DNA of 64,000 bases from CAVVZJ01 sp963752755 (GTDB lineage: Bacteria > Planctomycetota > Planctomycetia > Isosphaerales > Isosphaeraceae), in contig CAVVZJ010000001.1 of the NCBI GenBank assembly GCA_963752755.1, positions 682,001 to 746,000 on the forward strand. Reading direction: 5' to 3'. This document shows, one piece after another, positions 22,816 through 32,112 of this stretch; the stretch's first letter is position 1; every line of letters starts with the position of its first letter. The position numbers were made by a program, and so were the translations under genes. The notes beneath the pieces were generated by a model. It was not told the DNA's origin. It saw only the letters and a program-made list of their open reading frames with translations, and did no database searches.

Positions 22816-22831
22816 TCTGCCGTACGGCAGA
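22816..22831. promoter_or_regulatory. 16-bp perfect palindrome in divergent intergenic region
   Basis: TCTGCCGTACGGCAGA is an exact inverted repeat without a spacer. It lies 20 bases upstream of the minus-strand hypothetical gene and ~180 bases upstream of the kinase gene at 23,009, a typical position for a repressor operator. No regulator can be named from the sequence. Confidence 0.35.
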
Positions 22832-23008
22832 TCGCGTGCCAGAGCTCGTTCGAATCATCATGTTCTCCGCCTGCTTTCTTAGGTCATCTTTCCCGGGCCG
22901 TCGGCGGCGTCTCAACATGGCCCCTCGGCGCAGGTAGGATGGGGAGGTCACAAGGGCCTTTCCCAAGGTTCCTTCGACGTTCCAGCTCGCGATGACGGAG
23001 ATGCCCCG

Positions 23009-26000
23009 ATGGACCTTGGCCCGTTTGCCCCGCTCACCCAGACCGGCGCGGGCAACGACGGCACTACCTTTCGCGCCCGTGACCGCCGCGACGGCACGCT
23101 CGTCGAGCTGCGGCTTCTGGCCCGTGCCCGCGACGATGCCGACCGCTGGCCCGCCCTGGTCCAGCGTCTCCGCACCGTCGCCCTGATCGACCACCCGGCC
23201 CTCCGGCGCATCCTCGATCTCCAGCTCGACCACGACCCACCCTTCCTGGCCCTCGCTCACGTCGAGTCCACGCCCTTACCTGACGCCCTGGCCGGCCGCC
23301 TGCCGCTGGGAGTCGCCGAGGCGATCGGGATCGGTCAGGCCCTGGCCGACGCTCTGGCCGAGGCCCACCGACTCGGGATTCACCACGGCCGGCTCGTTCC
23401 GGGCGCGGTCCGTATCACTCAATCGCGCAATCTCCTGCTCGATTTCACCGGCCTGGACGTCGGCGACCTCCCTGCTCCGCTCGTCGGCTCCGACCCGGCT
23501 CGCGACGCCCTGGCCGACGCCTGCCAGGCCCCGGAGTGTCTCCAGGGGCATCCCCCCGCCGAGACATCCGACGCCTTCGCCCTCGGTGTCCTGCTCCACT
23601 GGCTGATCGCCGGCCAGCCGCCTGGCCCGTCGTTGCCCGTCGGTTCCCTCCAGGAAACGATCGACCTTTCCCATCTCAATTCCGGCTCCTCCTCGGGCAC
23701 CGACGCCTTCCGGATGCTCGACGACCTCGTCCGCGCCCTGCTCCTGCCCGAACCCTCCGACCGCCTCACCACCCGCGAGGCGTCGCGACAGCTCGTCCAG
23801 TTCGCCAGCCTCCTCGCCAGCGCCGAGACCTGGGGCGATCCCGATCTCGCCCGCACCGCCCAGATCGAGGGCGAATCGACCGTCCACGAGCACGCCCTGC
23901 CGGCTACCGCGGCCATGACCATCGAGCAGGGCAGCCCCCGACGCTCGGGCAGCCTCCAGATCGCCGAGCTGACGCCCGGTGATCAGCTTGGTCGCTACAT
24001 TCTCCGCGAGAAGCTGGGGCAGGGGGGTATGGGGGCCGTCTTCCGCGCCGAGGACCGCGCTGACGGCAAGGTCGTCGCCATCAAGGTCCTCCGACCCGAG
24101 CTGGCGGCCCGGCCCGATGCGTTCCGCCGCTTCCGCAAGGAAGCCCGGCTGCTCGCCGAAGTCCACAGCCCCCACGTCGCCAACCTCCTCGAAGTCAACG
24201 ACGACGCCGGTGTTCATTTCCTCGTCATCGAATACGTCCGCGGCCGGAGCCTCGGCGCCCTGCTCGTCGAGCGCGGCAAGCTCGACGAGCCGACCGCGCT
24301 GGCGATCCTCGCCGACGTTGCCCGCGCCCTGGCCGACGCCCACGCCCTCGGCATCGTCCACCGCGACATCAAGCCCGAGAACATTCTCCTCGAAGAGCAC
24401 GACACCCCCTCGCTCTGCTCCAGCGCGGCTCTCACCGAGACGATCGCCGCCGTCGCGCCCCGCGTCCGACTCTCCGACTTCGGCCTGGCCCGGCACGTCG
24501 TCGAGACCGAGTCGCTCGCGTTGACCGCCGACCACGCCGTCGTCGGTACGCCGCATTACATGTCGCCCGAGCAATGCACTGGCAACCGGATCGACACCCG
24601 CTCCGACGTGTATTCCCTGGGCGCCACCCTCTTCCACATGCTCGCCGGCCGACCCCCCTTCGAGGGCAAGAGCCTCGTCGAGGTGATCTCCCGCCACTGC
24701 AACGAGCCGCCCCCCGCCGCCCGCGCCCTCGAACCGTCGATCAGTGACGCCACCTCCACCCTCATCGAGAAGGCTCTCGCCAAGGAGCCCGACGCCCGCT
24801 ACCCCGACGCCGTCGCCCTCCTCGACGAGATCGAGCGCATCCGACGCGGTGAGCCATCCCGGATCGCCGCCCACCCCATCCTCCCCGACATCGACCCCGC
24901 CCGCGTCCTCGCCTTCGACTTCACCTGGGACCTCGCCGCTTCCCCCCGCCAGCTCTGGCCCTTCGTCACCAACACCGAGCGACTCAACCGCGCCGTCGGC
25001 CTGCCCTCCGTCAGCTTCTCGACCAGGCTCGACGAGGAGACCGGCCGCGTCCGCCGCTACGGCCTGGCCAAGCAAGGTGGCATCGCCGCCGTCTGGGAGG
25101 AACACCCCTTCGAGTGGATCGAGCCCCGCCGCATGGGCGTCCTCCGCCAGTACCAGAAAGGCCCCTTCCGCTGGATGACCAGCGTCGTCGAGCTGACCCC
25201 CCGCCCCGGCGGCGGCACCACCCTCGCCCACCGCGTCCGCATCGAGCCCCGCGGCGCCTTGATGCGCGCCGCCGCCCGGCTCAAGATCGGCGGCGAGGCG
25301 AAGCGCGCCCTGGAGCGCGTCTATCGCCGGATCGACGCCTCCATCACCGGCAACCTCAGCTCCGACAACCTCGCCGACCCCTTCGAGGAAGTCTCCCCCT
25401 TACCCTTGACCCGACGCCGCAAGCTCGACCGCCTCCTCGACGCCCTCGTCCGCGACGGCGTCAACCCCACCGTCGTCGAGCGCTTCGGCGCCTTCCTCGC
25501 AACCGCACCCTCTCCCGACGTCGCCCGCATCCGACCCCTCGCCCTCGCCCGACGCCTCGGCCTCGACCCCGACCAGGTCGTCGCCGCCTGCCTCCACGGC
25601 TCCCGTGAAGGCTTGCTTATCTTGCTCTGGGACATCCTCTGCCCCCTCTGCCGCATTCCCTCCGAGATTCAAAGTACGCTCAAAGAATTACGCGAGCACG
25701 GCCGCTGCGACGCCTGCAACCTCGACTACGACCTCGACTTCGCCCGCTCCGTCGAGATGATCTTCCGCGCCCATCCCGAGATCCGCGAGACCGACCTCGG
25801 CACCTACTGCATCGGCGGTCCCGCCCACTCGCCCCACGTCGTCGCCCAGGTCCGCATCGCCCCCGGCGAGACGTTCTCCCTCGAACTCGGACTTTCCGAA
25901 GGGACTTACAAGCTCCGCGGACCCCAGCTCGGCTTCGCCTTCGAGTTCCGCGTCGAGCCCTCCCTCGGTTCCGGCCGCCTCGACCTCGACCTCGCCACTG

Positions 26001-26729
26001 GCCCCCCCGACGATACCCCCCGCTCCTTCCGCGCCGGTGCCCAGACCTTCGTCCCTCACCAACCCGACCGACCGCGAGCTGATCGCCCGCATCGAACGCA
26101 CCGCCCCCCGCTCCGACGCCCTCACCGCCGCCCGCGCCTCCACCCTCGCCCTCTTCCGCGACCTCTTCCCCGGCGAGGTCCTCTCCTCCGGCCAGCTCAT
26201 CAGCATCGCCGCCACCACCCTCCTGCTCGCCGAGCCCGACTCCGCCGGCCGCCTCTACGAGAGCCTCGGCGACGCCCGAGCCTTCACCGTCCTCAGCGAG
26301 CAGTTCCGCTTGATCGACGACCGCTGCCGCCGCGAGGGCGGCGCCCTGGTCAAGACCCTCGGCGACGGCGTCATGGCCGCCTTCCCCGATCCCGCCTCCG
26401 CCGTTCGCGCCGCGCTCGCCTTGCCGACCGACCTCGCCTCCTGCGAAGCCACCCGCGACCTCCGCCTCCGGATCGCCGTCCACCGCGGCCCCACCATGGC
26501 CGCCACGATCAACGACCACCTCGACTACTTCGGCCTCACCGTCGGCCAGGCCACCCACCTCCTCGCCTCCGCCTCCGGCCTCGAACTGATCCTCTCCCAG
26601 CCCATCGCTTCCGAGCCCTCCGTCTCCGCCGTCCTCCGCGCCCGCCGCCTTTCCCCCTCCGTCTTCTCCTCCCCCCTCCCTGGCCTCCCCGACGCCCTCC
26701 TCCACCGCATCCCCCTTCTCCCTCCCTGA
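23009..26729 (+). CDS. Pseudokinase-kinase-SRPBCC-DUF5939-cyclase-like multidomain protein (one frameshift)
   Basis: Five modules in ~1,240 residues. Residues ~1-270 are a pseudokinase: the ATP lysine region reads VELR and the HRD loop reads HHGRLVPGAV. Residues ~325-610 are an intact kinase: LGQGGMGAVF, K359, HRDIKPEN (451-458), DFG (490-492), SPEQ. Residues ~635-780 resemble an SRPBCC (START-like) ligand-binding fold. Residues ~790-1000 match DUF5939, with a CPLC...CDAC four-cysteine site and HPEIRETDLGTYCIGGPAHSPHV. A frame change near 26,045 then leads to a class III cyclase domain (LYESLGDARAFTVLSEQF, GGALVKTLGDGVMAAFPDPASAV, INDHLDYFGLTVGQATHL). In that domain the first metal Asp (usually FTDLKGST) is lost (LAEPDSAG) and the transition-state Asn/Arg (usually VNxAAR) are Gly and His, so it is probably catalytically dead. 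No membrane helix. Confidence 0.85.
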
Positions 26730-26825
26730 TTTTTTTCTAAACCTTCTTTTAAAATCATATGGTAATTTTTTATTACGAATGTTTAATGAACACATTTAAT
26801 TTATATAAATAAATATAATTTTTAC
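26730..26825. other. Abrupt AT-rich segment
   Basis: Directly after the kinase-cyclase stop, about 95 bases are strikingly AT-rich (runs of T and A, ATTTAATTTATATAAATAAA-type sequence) in a window that is otherwise very GC-rich. It ends where the recombinase remnant begins, and the remnant's last codons run into it. This looks like the edge of an inserted element. It could also act as a terminator-like region, but no clean stem is present. Confidence 0.6.
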
Positions 26826-27180
26826 CAGTGCGGAGCTTCTTGGTGGTTGGGGTCGTCTTGATCCTGAATTTCGCACAGTCGACGTGGCCCGCGAACAGGC
26901 GGCCGTGCTTGTTCCGCTCGAAGGTTGGGCGGTTGTGGCGGCCAACCAGGGCCGCGTTCGCCGAGAGCCATGGCTTGTTCGTGACCAGGGGCTCGATTCT
27001 CGGGTCCGCAAGCTTGACCCATTGCTCCGACGGGAGCATGCGGATCTTCGACTTGCCGTCCTTCTTGCAACGGCCGACCACCTCCGAGCGCCGGGCCGTG
27101 CCCACGCCGATGTAGGTCTGGTCCTTGATAATCCCCCGCACAGTCGAGTGATTCCAGCGGAGCCCGCGCCCGTCTCCTCA
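26773..27180 (-). pseudogene. Serine recombinase fragment
   Basis: The frame reads GLRWNHSTVRGIIKDQTYIGVGTARRSEVVG from near 27,175, the start of the Recombinase domain of serine site-specific recombinases (usual form W-S-x-S-T-V-x-x-I-L-x-N-x-x-Y-x-G). It continues with an RNKHGRLFAGHVDCAKF segment, where the family has a Leu-rich stretch and a Cys-containing zinc ribbon. A TGA stands just upstream of the fragment, so the whole catalytic domain with its serine is absent. The C-terminus runs out in the AT-rich patch (NYIYLYKLNVFIKHS). It is the remnant of a mobile element, not a functional integrase. Confidence 0.7.
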
Positions 27181-27328
27181 ACCGCTCAGGCCGTTTGCTG
27201 GATTATGGACAGGAGACTTGAGAGATGGATCGGCTTCACGGAGACGGGCTCGGCCCTCTCTGGCGATCGGCTCCTCGACCGGTGACCGCTGCGGTGAGAA
27301 TCAACAACGGCTTGCCCCACGATGACGT

Positions 27329-27361
27329 AGGCCCATCCCCTGCGCTCAGGGGTATGGGCCT
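27329..27361. terminator. Strong hairpin downstream of the urease operon
   Basis: AGGCCCATCCCCTG and CAGGGGTATGGGCCT pair almost perfectly (one bulged base, four-base loop). The hairpin lies about 60 bases after the stop of the last gene of the minus-strand urease operon. There is no T-run, so it may be a Rho-assisted terminator or a palindromic repeat unit. Confidence 0.45.
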
Positions 27362-27420
27362 GCGAATGCCGGACGCTCTCCTGGCAAGGTATGAGTTCGG
27401 TTCCTATGAGCGCGGAGAAG

Positions 27421-28002
27421 TCATCCTTCGCGCCGTGCATTCTTGATCGCTTCGGCGCCCGGGGCGGCCATGGCCTTGACGCCCACCTCGTCGGCCAGTT
27501 CCACGAGCGCGGTCATGGCCTTAAGCAGATGAGCGACCATGTTCTTGGCGTGCGGGCCGATAGCACCGTGGCTGTCGGCGGCGGTGTGGGCGTCGTCGGC
27601 GGCCTTGGTCGCGGCGTTCAGCTCGTCACGCATGGTCTTCATGGAGTCCGACTTCTCCACGGAATGGAGCGCCTGGCCGAGGGCCACCGAGCTGGTGTCG
27701 GTCCCCTGGATGGAACGGCCGGTGGTGCTGATGAGGGTCCGCGAGAGGCTGAAGTCGGGGTCGCCCTCGCCCTCGGTGATCTCCTCCAGGGCGCGGGCAT
27801 TGGCCAGGGCCGAGAAGAGCGAGGCCTGCATGGCGTAGAACTGCTCGCGCGCCGTCTTCTGGGTCTTGGCGTTCGCGGACTTGCTACTCTCGTCACTGGC
27901 TTGCTTGGTCGCCGGTCGCCGGCCCTGAATGGCAGAGACGGATGTCGCCAGGAGCAAGGCGGCGAGCAGGGAGCCGACGAGCAGGCGGATCGAGCGACGC
28001 AT
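27421..28002 (-). CDS. Secreted alpha-helical protein at the end of the urease operon
   Basis: The ATG at 28,002 follows GGAGG with six bases spacing. The signal peptide is clear (MRRSIRLLVGSLLAALLLATSVSA). The mature ~170 residues are helical and Ala/Lys/Asp-rich: FYAMQASLFSALANARALEEITEGEGDPDFSLSRT, ALHSVEKSDSMKTMRDELNAATKAADDAHTAADSHGAIGPHAKNMVAHLLKAMTALVELADEVGVKA. There are no cysteines and no known motif. It starts 54 bases after the ureD stop on the same strand and lies before the hairpin at 27,329, so it is probably part of the urease transcript. I cannot assign a function. The histidines could bind nickel, but they are too few and scattered to claim that. Confidence 0.65.
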   Translation of the reverse strand: MRRSIRLLVGSLLAALLLATSVSAIQGRRPATKQASDESSKSANAKTQKTAREQFYAMQASLFSALANARALEEITEGEGDPDFSLSRTLISTTGRSIQGTDTSSVALGQALHSVEKSDSMKTMRDELNAATKAADDAHTAADSHGAIGPHAKNMVAHLLKAMTALVELADEVGVKAMAAPGAEAIKNARREG

Positions 28003-28055
28003 GGAAGACCTCCTAGGAGGAATCGTGGGATGGTTCGGCAAGAGGGGACCGAGGA

Positions 28056-29060
28056 TCATTCGGGCAAGCTCCGGGCCGCCTCAACGGTCGGCGGAGTGGA
28101 GAACCAGTGGATCGTGGAGAGGCCGGTCGAGTGGAGCAGCCAGGTCCCCTCCTCGCCAGCGAGCCGGGCGGAGGCCGTGAGGGCGACCCGGGCCGCGGTG
28201 GTGATGACCTGCTCGGCGTCGCGGCCGAGCAGGCGGATGCAGGTGTCGCCGTGGGCCGTCTCCTGAACGACCACCTCGCCGTCGGGCAAAGGGGGTAGAT
28301 CCTCGGCGGCGACTGGACCGGAGACGAACAGGCTGGCGGCCGCCTCGGCGTCGCCGAAGTGCCAGCGGACGCGGGCCTCGTCCCAGGGTCCTTCCCAGGC
28401 AAACCGTTCATGGTAGATGAGCCGGCCGTCGCGACGGATGCGAAGCTCCTGAATCATGCGATCGAAGACGAACCGTTCGGGTGCCCGGGCGTACCGGGTC
28501 CGGCCGGGCAGGAGGATGTCGCCCCAGACGATCTGGCCGCCCGGTTCGAGGTCGATCGACGTTCGCTGATGGTATCGCGAGCGGACGAACGGGATGGTCG
28601 GGCCGGGCAGCAGGCAGAGGACCGCGTTGCGGGCGACCTTCAGCTCGAACCGCGACGCGGCGTGATACCGCGGACAGGGGTGGATGCGACCGGCCGACTG
28701 GTTCGTGACGAAGCAGCGGACCCCGGGGCCGACGTCGAGGTCCACGAGCTGACCGTCGCCATCGAGCAGGCCGGCGGTCATGTTCATCAGATAGAGCAAG
28801 GACGGCCCGCCGCGCTGGACGGTCACGGGCCGGATGACGCGGACCGGGTTCTGGAAATAGACACGACCGAGCTGAGTCTCGCCGTCGCGGCAACGCAGCT
28901 CGGCGCGCAGACCGCCGACGTGCCCGTCGGGAGCATTGGCCGGGTCGCGGTCAGCCAACTCGGGCGGGGGTGGGAAGTCGGCGCGGTTGATCCGGGCGCC
29001 GAAGGCGTCGGATCGTTCGCGCGTCAGGAGGCCTGGACTGGTAGCCGGCTGCGTACCCAT
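28056..29060 (-). CDS. ureD: Urease accessory protein UreD
   Basis: This 334-residue product carries the UreD/UreH signatures: TQLGRVYFQNPVRVIRP near residue 65, LMNMTAGLLDGD, a CFVTNQSAGRIHPCPR segment corresponding to the usual T-x-x-x-x-K-I/V-Y strand, and LCLLPGPTIPFVRSRYHQRTSIDLEPGGQIVWGDILLPGR. UreD binds the urease apoprotein and forms the UreDFG complex through which nickel reaches the active site. The gene overlaps the 3' end of ureG by 37 bases, which implies tight coupling. Its length is slightly above the family's usual ~270 residues, because of an N-terminal extension of ~45 residues. Confidence 0.93.
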   Translation of the reverse strand: MGTQPATSPGLLTRERSDAFGARINRADFPPPPELADRDPANAPDGHVGGLRAELRCRDGETQLGRVYFQNPVRVIRPVTVQRGGPSLLYLMNMTAGLLDGDGQLVDLDVGPGVRCFVTNQSAGRIHPCPRYHAASRFELKVARNAVLCLLPGPTIPFVRSRYHQRTSIDLEPGGQIVWGDILLPGRTRYARAPERFVFDRMIQELRIRRDGRLIYHERFAWEGPWDEARVRWHFGDAEAAASLFVSGPVAAEDLPPLPDGEVVVQETAHGDTCIRLLGRDAEQVITTAARVALTASARLAGEEGTWLLHSTGLSTIHWFSTPPTVEAARSLPE

Positions 29061-29698
29061 TGGATAACCTGATCGACCCCTTGGTTCTGGCGGATGCTGG
29101 TGAAGACGAACGGCGCATCGCCCCGCATCTTCCGGGCGTCCCGCTCCATCACGCCGAGATCGGCGCCGACGTGAGGAGCCAGGTCGATCTTGTTGATGAC
29201 GAGCAGGTCGCTACGGGTGATGCCGGGACCCCCCTTGCGGGGGATCTTGTCGCCCTCGGCCACGTCGATGACGTAGATCGTGGCGTCGGCCAGCTCGGGC
29301 GAGAAGGTGGCGGCGAGGTTGTCGCCGCCGGACTCGATGAGGACGACCTCCAGGCCGGGGAAGGCGTGTTCCAGGTCGTGGATCGCCCGGAGGTTGACGC
29401 TGGCGTCCTCGCGAATCGCCGAGTGCGGGCAGCCGCCGGTCTCGACCCCGACGACCCGGCCGGTCGGCAGCGCCTCGTGACGGATGAGGAACTCGGCATC
29501 TTCCTTGGTGTAGATGTCGTTGGTGACGACGGCGAGGTTGACGTCGGGCCAGAGGGCCTTGCTCAAGACGAGCGTCAGGGCCGTCTTGCCCGAGCCGACC
29601 GGCCCGCCGATGCCGACGGTGAAGACGTGGCGGGGCGGGCCCGCGTAGGTGCCGTGGTCATGACTGGAAGATCCGTGTGTAGAGCTGGGATTGTGCAT
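29024..29698 (-). CDS. ureG: Urease accessory GTPase UreG
   Basis: A 224-residue SIMIBI-class GTPase with P-loop GGPVGSGKT (residues 31-39), LAVVTNDIYTKEDAEFL, the nickel-binding Cys-Pro-His (GVETGGCPHSAIREDASVN), LIESGGDNLAATFSPELAD and the guanine-specificity motif NKIDL. It hydrolyses GTP to drive nickel delivery to urease. The N-terminus has a short His-containing extension (HGSSSHDHGTY), possibly a minor metal store; ureE, the usual His-rich nickel chaperone, is absent from the cluster. It overlaps ureF by 41 bases and ureD by 37, so all three are co-translated. Confidence 0.97.
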   Translation of the reverse strand: MHNPSSTHGSSSHDHGTYAGPPRHVFTVGIGGPVGSGKTALTLVLSKALWPDVNLAVVTNDIYTKEDAEFLIRHEALPTGRVVGVETGGCPHSAIREDASVNLRAIHDLEHAFPGLEVVLIESGGDNLAATFSPELADATIYVIDVAEGDKIPRKGGPGITRSDLLVINKIDLAPHVGADLGVMERDARKMRGDAPFVFTSIRQNQGVDQVIQWVRSRLPVQAS

Positions 29699-30374
29699 AG
29701 CCGAGAACCTCGTAGGCGGGACTCAGGCCACCGAAGCATTCCAGGGGGGCGTGGGCCCAACGGTCGGCCAGTTCGAGCATCAACGGTTGGAGCCGGGCGA
29801 GGACCTGCTGGCCGTGCGTGTGGCCGAGCGGGACCGCCCGGACCGCCGCGGCGACCAGGCCGACGGCGGCGTTCTGAAGGAACAGGGCCAGCGCCTCGAC
29901 CGGCTCCGCGCCGGCCGCATCGGCCAATGCCCCGAAGACGATCGCGTGGTGCCACGGTCCGCCGCCCGTGGCCCGGATCTCGGCCGCGACCCGACCCGAC
30001 CAGGGCCAGCCGGCCGCCAGTTCGAGCAGGGCCTCGCCGGGGTGGAGACTCGCCCTGCGGAGCGTGGGGGCGACCTTGTTCGCCGTCAGCAGGTCGTTGG
30101 CCTCGGCCAGGGCGGACCAGTCGCCGGCATGGGCCGCGCGGGCGACGTGGGCGACGAGCAGGCCGTCGGCCGGGGCGACCGACTCGGTGAGCCAGGCGCG
30201 GGTCCAGCCTTCCAGGTCCTCCGGCCCCCGGACCTGGCGGCGGGCGATGGCGGCTTCCAGGCCCCAGGAGTGCGAGTAGGCCCCGATTGGCAAGGCCGAG
30301 TCGCAGAGCTGGACCAGGCGGAGGAGTCGGCCCGGCATCGATGCCGGGCCCGGCTTGCCGTTGGTGTTCATCAT
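29658..30374 (-). CDS. ureF: Urease accessory protein UreF
   Basis: The ATG overlaps the ureC stop (TGATG), which fixes the start; a much longer upstream open frame belongs to antisense of ureC. The 238-residue protein shows the UreF pattern LLRLVQLCDSALPIGAYSHSWGLEAAI near the N-terminus, GWTRAWLTESVAPADGLLVAHVARA, a HPGEALLELA segment, HHAIVFGALADAAG, FLQNAAVGLVAAAVRAVPLGHTHGQQVL, and a C-terminal tail ending YTRIFQS that would contact UreG. UreF is the all-helical bridge between UreD and UreG and acts as a checkpoint for GTP hydrolysis. Confidence 0.93.
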   Translation of the reverse strand: MMNTNGKPGPASMPGRLLRLVQLCDSALPIGAYSHSWGLEAAIARRQVRGPEDLEGWTRAWLTESVAPADGLLVAHVARAAHAGDWSALAEANDLLTANKVAPTLRRASLHPGEALLELAAGWPWSGRVAAEIRATGGGPWHHAIVFGALADAAGAEPVEALALFLQNAAVGLVAAAVRAVPLGHTHGQQVLARLQPLMLELADRWAHAPLECFGGLSPAYEVLGYAQSQLYTRIFQS

Positions 30375-32109
30375 CAGAAGAGGAAGTACCTCTGGGTCAT
30401 CGCCAGCTCCTTCGCCGCGTCCACGGGCAGCTCCTCGCCGTCCAGTCGCACGATGAAGGTATCGGGATCGATCTCGATCTTGCCAGTATGGCCGTTGTGG
30501 ATAAGGTCCTTCTTCTTCAGCGAGCGGGTGTTCTTGACGGGGATGACGATCCGCTCCAGGCCGTAGCGATCGACGATCCCGTCGTCGTAACCGACCTTGG
30601 ACACGAACGTGATGCACGACTTCTGAAGAGCCTTGCCGTAGGCCCCGAACATGTCGCGGGGGATGATCGGCTGGGGCGTCGGGATGCTGGCGTTGATGTC
30701 GCCCATCTGCTGCATCATGATGATGCCGCACTTGAAGACGGTCTCCGGCTTGATGCCGAAGAAGTCGGGCCGCCAGACGACCAGGTCGGCGTACTTGCCG
30801 ACCTCGACGCTGCCGACGTGGTCGGAGAAGCCGTGGATGATCGCCGGGTTGATCGTGAGCTTGGCGATGTGCCGCTTGACCCGGAAGTTGTCGGCCTTCT
30901 CATCCGGCTTGCCCCATTTAGCGGGGATGTCCCCGTAGAACCGCCGCATCTTGTCGGCGGCCTGGAAGGTCCGGATGCCGGTCTCGCCGATCCGGCCCAT
31001 CGCCTGGCTGTCAGAGGTCATCACGCTGAGGATGCCGTAGTCGTGGAGGATACCCTCAGCAGCCATCGTCTCGGCGCGGATGCGGCTCTCAGCGAAGGCG
31101 AGGTCGGACGGGTCGCTGGCGTTGAGGTTGTGGGTGACGACCACCATCGGCACGCCCTCGTCCACGCTGTTGATCGTGTAGGGGCGTGATGGGGAATTGG
31201 TGCTTGAGGGGAGCATGTTGTCGTAGCCGGCGATCTCCATGATGTCGGGCGCGTGCCCGCCACCAGCCCCCTCGGTGTGGTACGTGTGGATCGTCCGGCC
31301 ACCGATCGCGGCGATCGTGTCGGCCAGGTAGCCCGACTCGTTCATCGTGTCGGTGTGCAAGGTGATCTGGATATCGTACTTGTCGGCCACCTTGAGAGCC
31401 GAGTCGATGACGGCCGGGTCGGCACACCAGTCTTCGTGGACCTTCAGGCCGGGGCGCCGGCCTTGACCTGCTCCTCGAGCGGTGCCGTCGTGCTGCCGTT
31501 GCCCTTGCCCCACCAGCCGATGTTGACGGGCAGGCCCTCGGAGGCCTGCAACATCCGCTCGATGTGCCAGGGTCCTGGGGTACAGGTGGTCGCCTTCGTG
31601 CCGGTGTTCGGCCCGGAGCCGCCGCCGAGCAAGGTCGTGAAGCCAGCATAGAGGGCCGTCCAGCAGAGTTGAGGCGCGGTCCAATGGACGTGGGCGTCGA
31701 TGAAGCCGGCGGTGATGATCTTGCCCTCGGCCGAATAGACCTCGGTGCCGGGACCCATCACCAGATTCGGGTCCACCCCCTTCTGGACCAGGGGGTTGCC
31801 GGCCTTGCCGATGCCGACGATCCTGCCTTCCCGGATCGCGATGTCGGCCTTGACGATCCCCCAGTGGTCGATGATCAACGCGTTGGTGATGACCAGGTCG
31901 GCGGCCTTGAGCGTGTCACGGTCGGCGATCGGGCAGACGCCCATGCCGTCGCGGGCGGTCTTTCCGGTGGCGAAGAGGATCTCCTCGCCGTAGGTGGAGT
32001 AGTCCTTCTCGACCTCGACGAACAGCTCCGTGTCGGCCAGGCGGACCCGGTCTCCGGTCGTCGGACCGTAGACCTTGGCGTACGCGTCGCGGGAGAGTTT
32101 CATGCTCAT
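30374..32109 (-). CDS. ureC: Urease subunit alpha, divergent type (one frameshift)
   Basis: The catalytic subunit that hydrolyses urea to ammonia and carbamate at a di-nickel site. Metal ligands are all visible: HVHW, the carbamylated lysine in GLKVHEDW, TLHTDTMNE, RTIHTYHTEGAGGGH and MTSDSQAMGR. A single base is missing in a G/C run near 31,450 (KAGAP then GLKVHEDW in another frame), so the gene is split here; this is probably a sequencing error. The flap motif usually MVCHHLD is VVTHNLN: the flap Cys is Thr, the first His is kept, the second is Asn. Together with GYDNMLPSSTNSPSRPY in place of the usual G-x-P-N-x-LPSSTNP, this marks a divergent urease branch. The total length of ~577 residues is normal. 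The start is three bases after the ureB stop. Confidence 0.93.
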
Positions 32110-32112
32110 CGG

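Noticed and set aside
23276..25231. A 651-codon minus-strand open frame opposite the giant kinase
   Set aside because: The plus strand encodes HRD/DFG kinase motifs in this span; the opposite frame is Gly/Glu/Val-rich antisense.
26045..26740. Continuation of the kinase frame as a Pro/Arg-rich tail
   Set aside because: The neighbouring frame encodes clear cyclase-like sequence from the same point, so the Pro/Arg tail is out-of-frame reading after a frameshift.
27421..28266. A plus-strand frame of ~290 codons opposite the secreted helical protein
   Set aside because: The minus frame has a signal peptide and ribosome site; the plus frame has neither and crosses the ureD end.
29658..30731. A longer ureF starting at 30,731
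   Set aside because: The extra part is ureC sequence read in another frame; the TGATG overlap at 30,374 gives the natural start.
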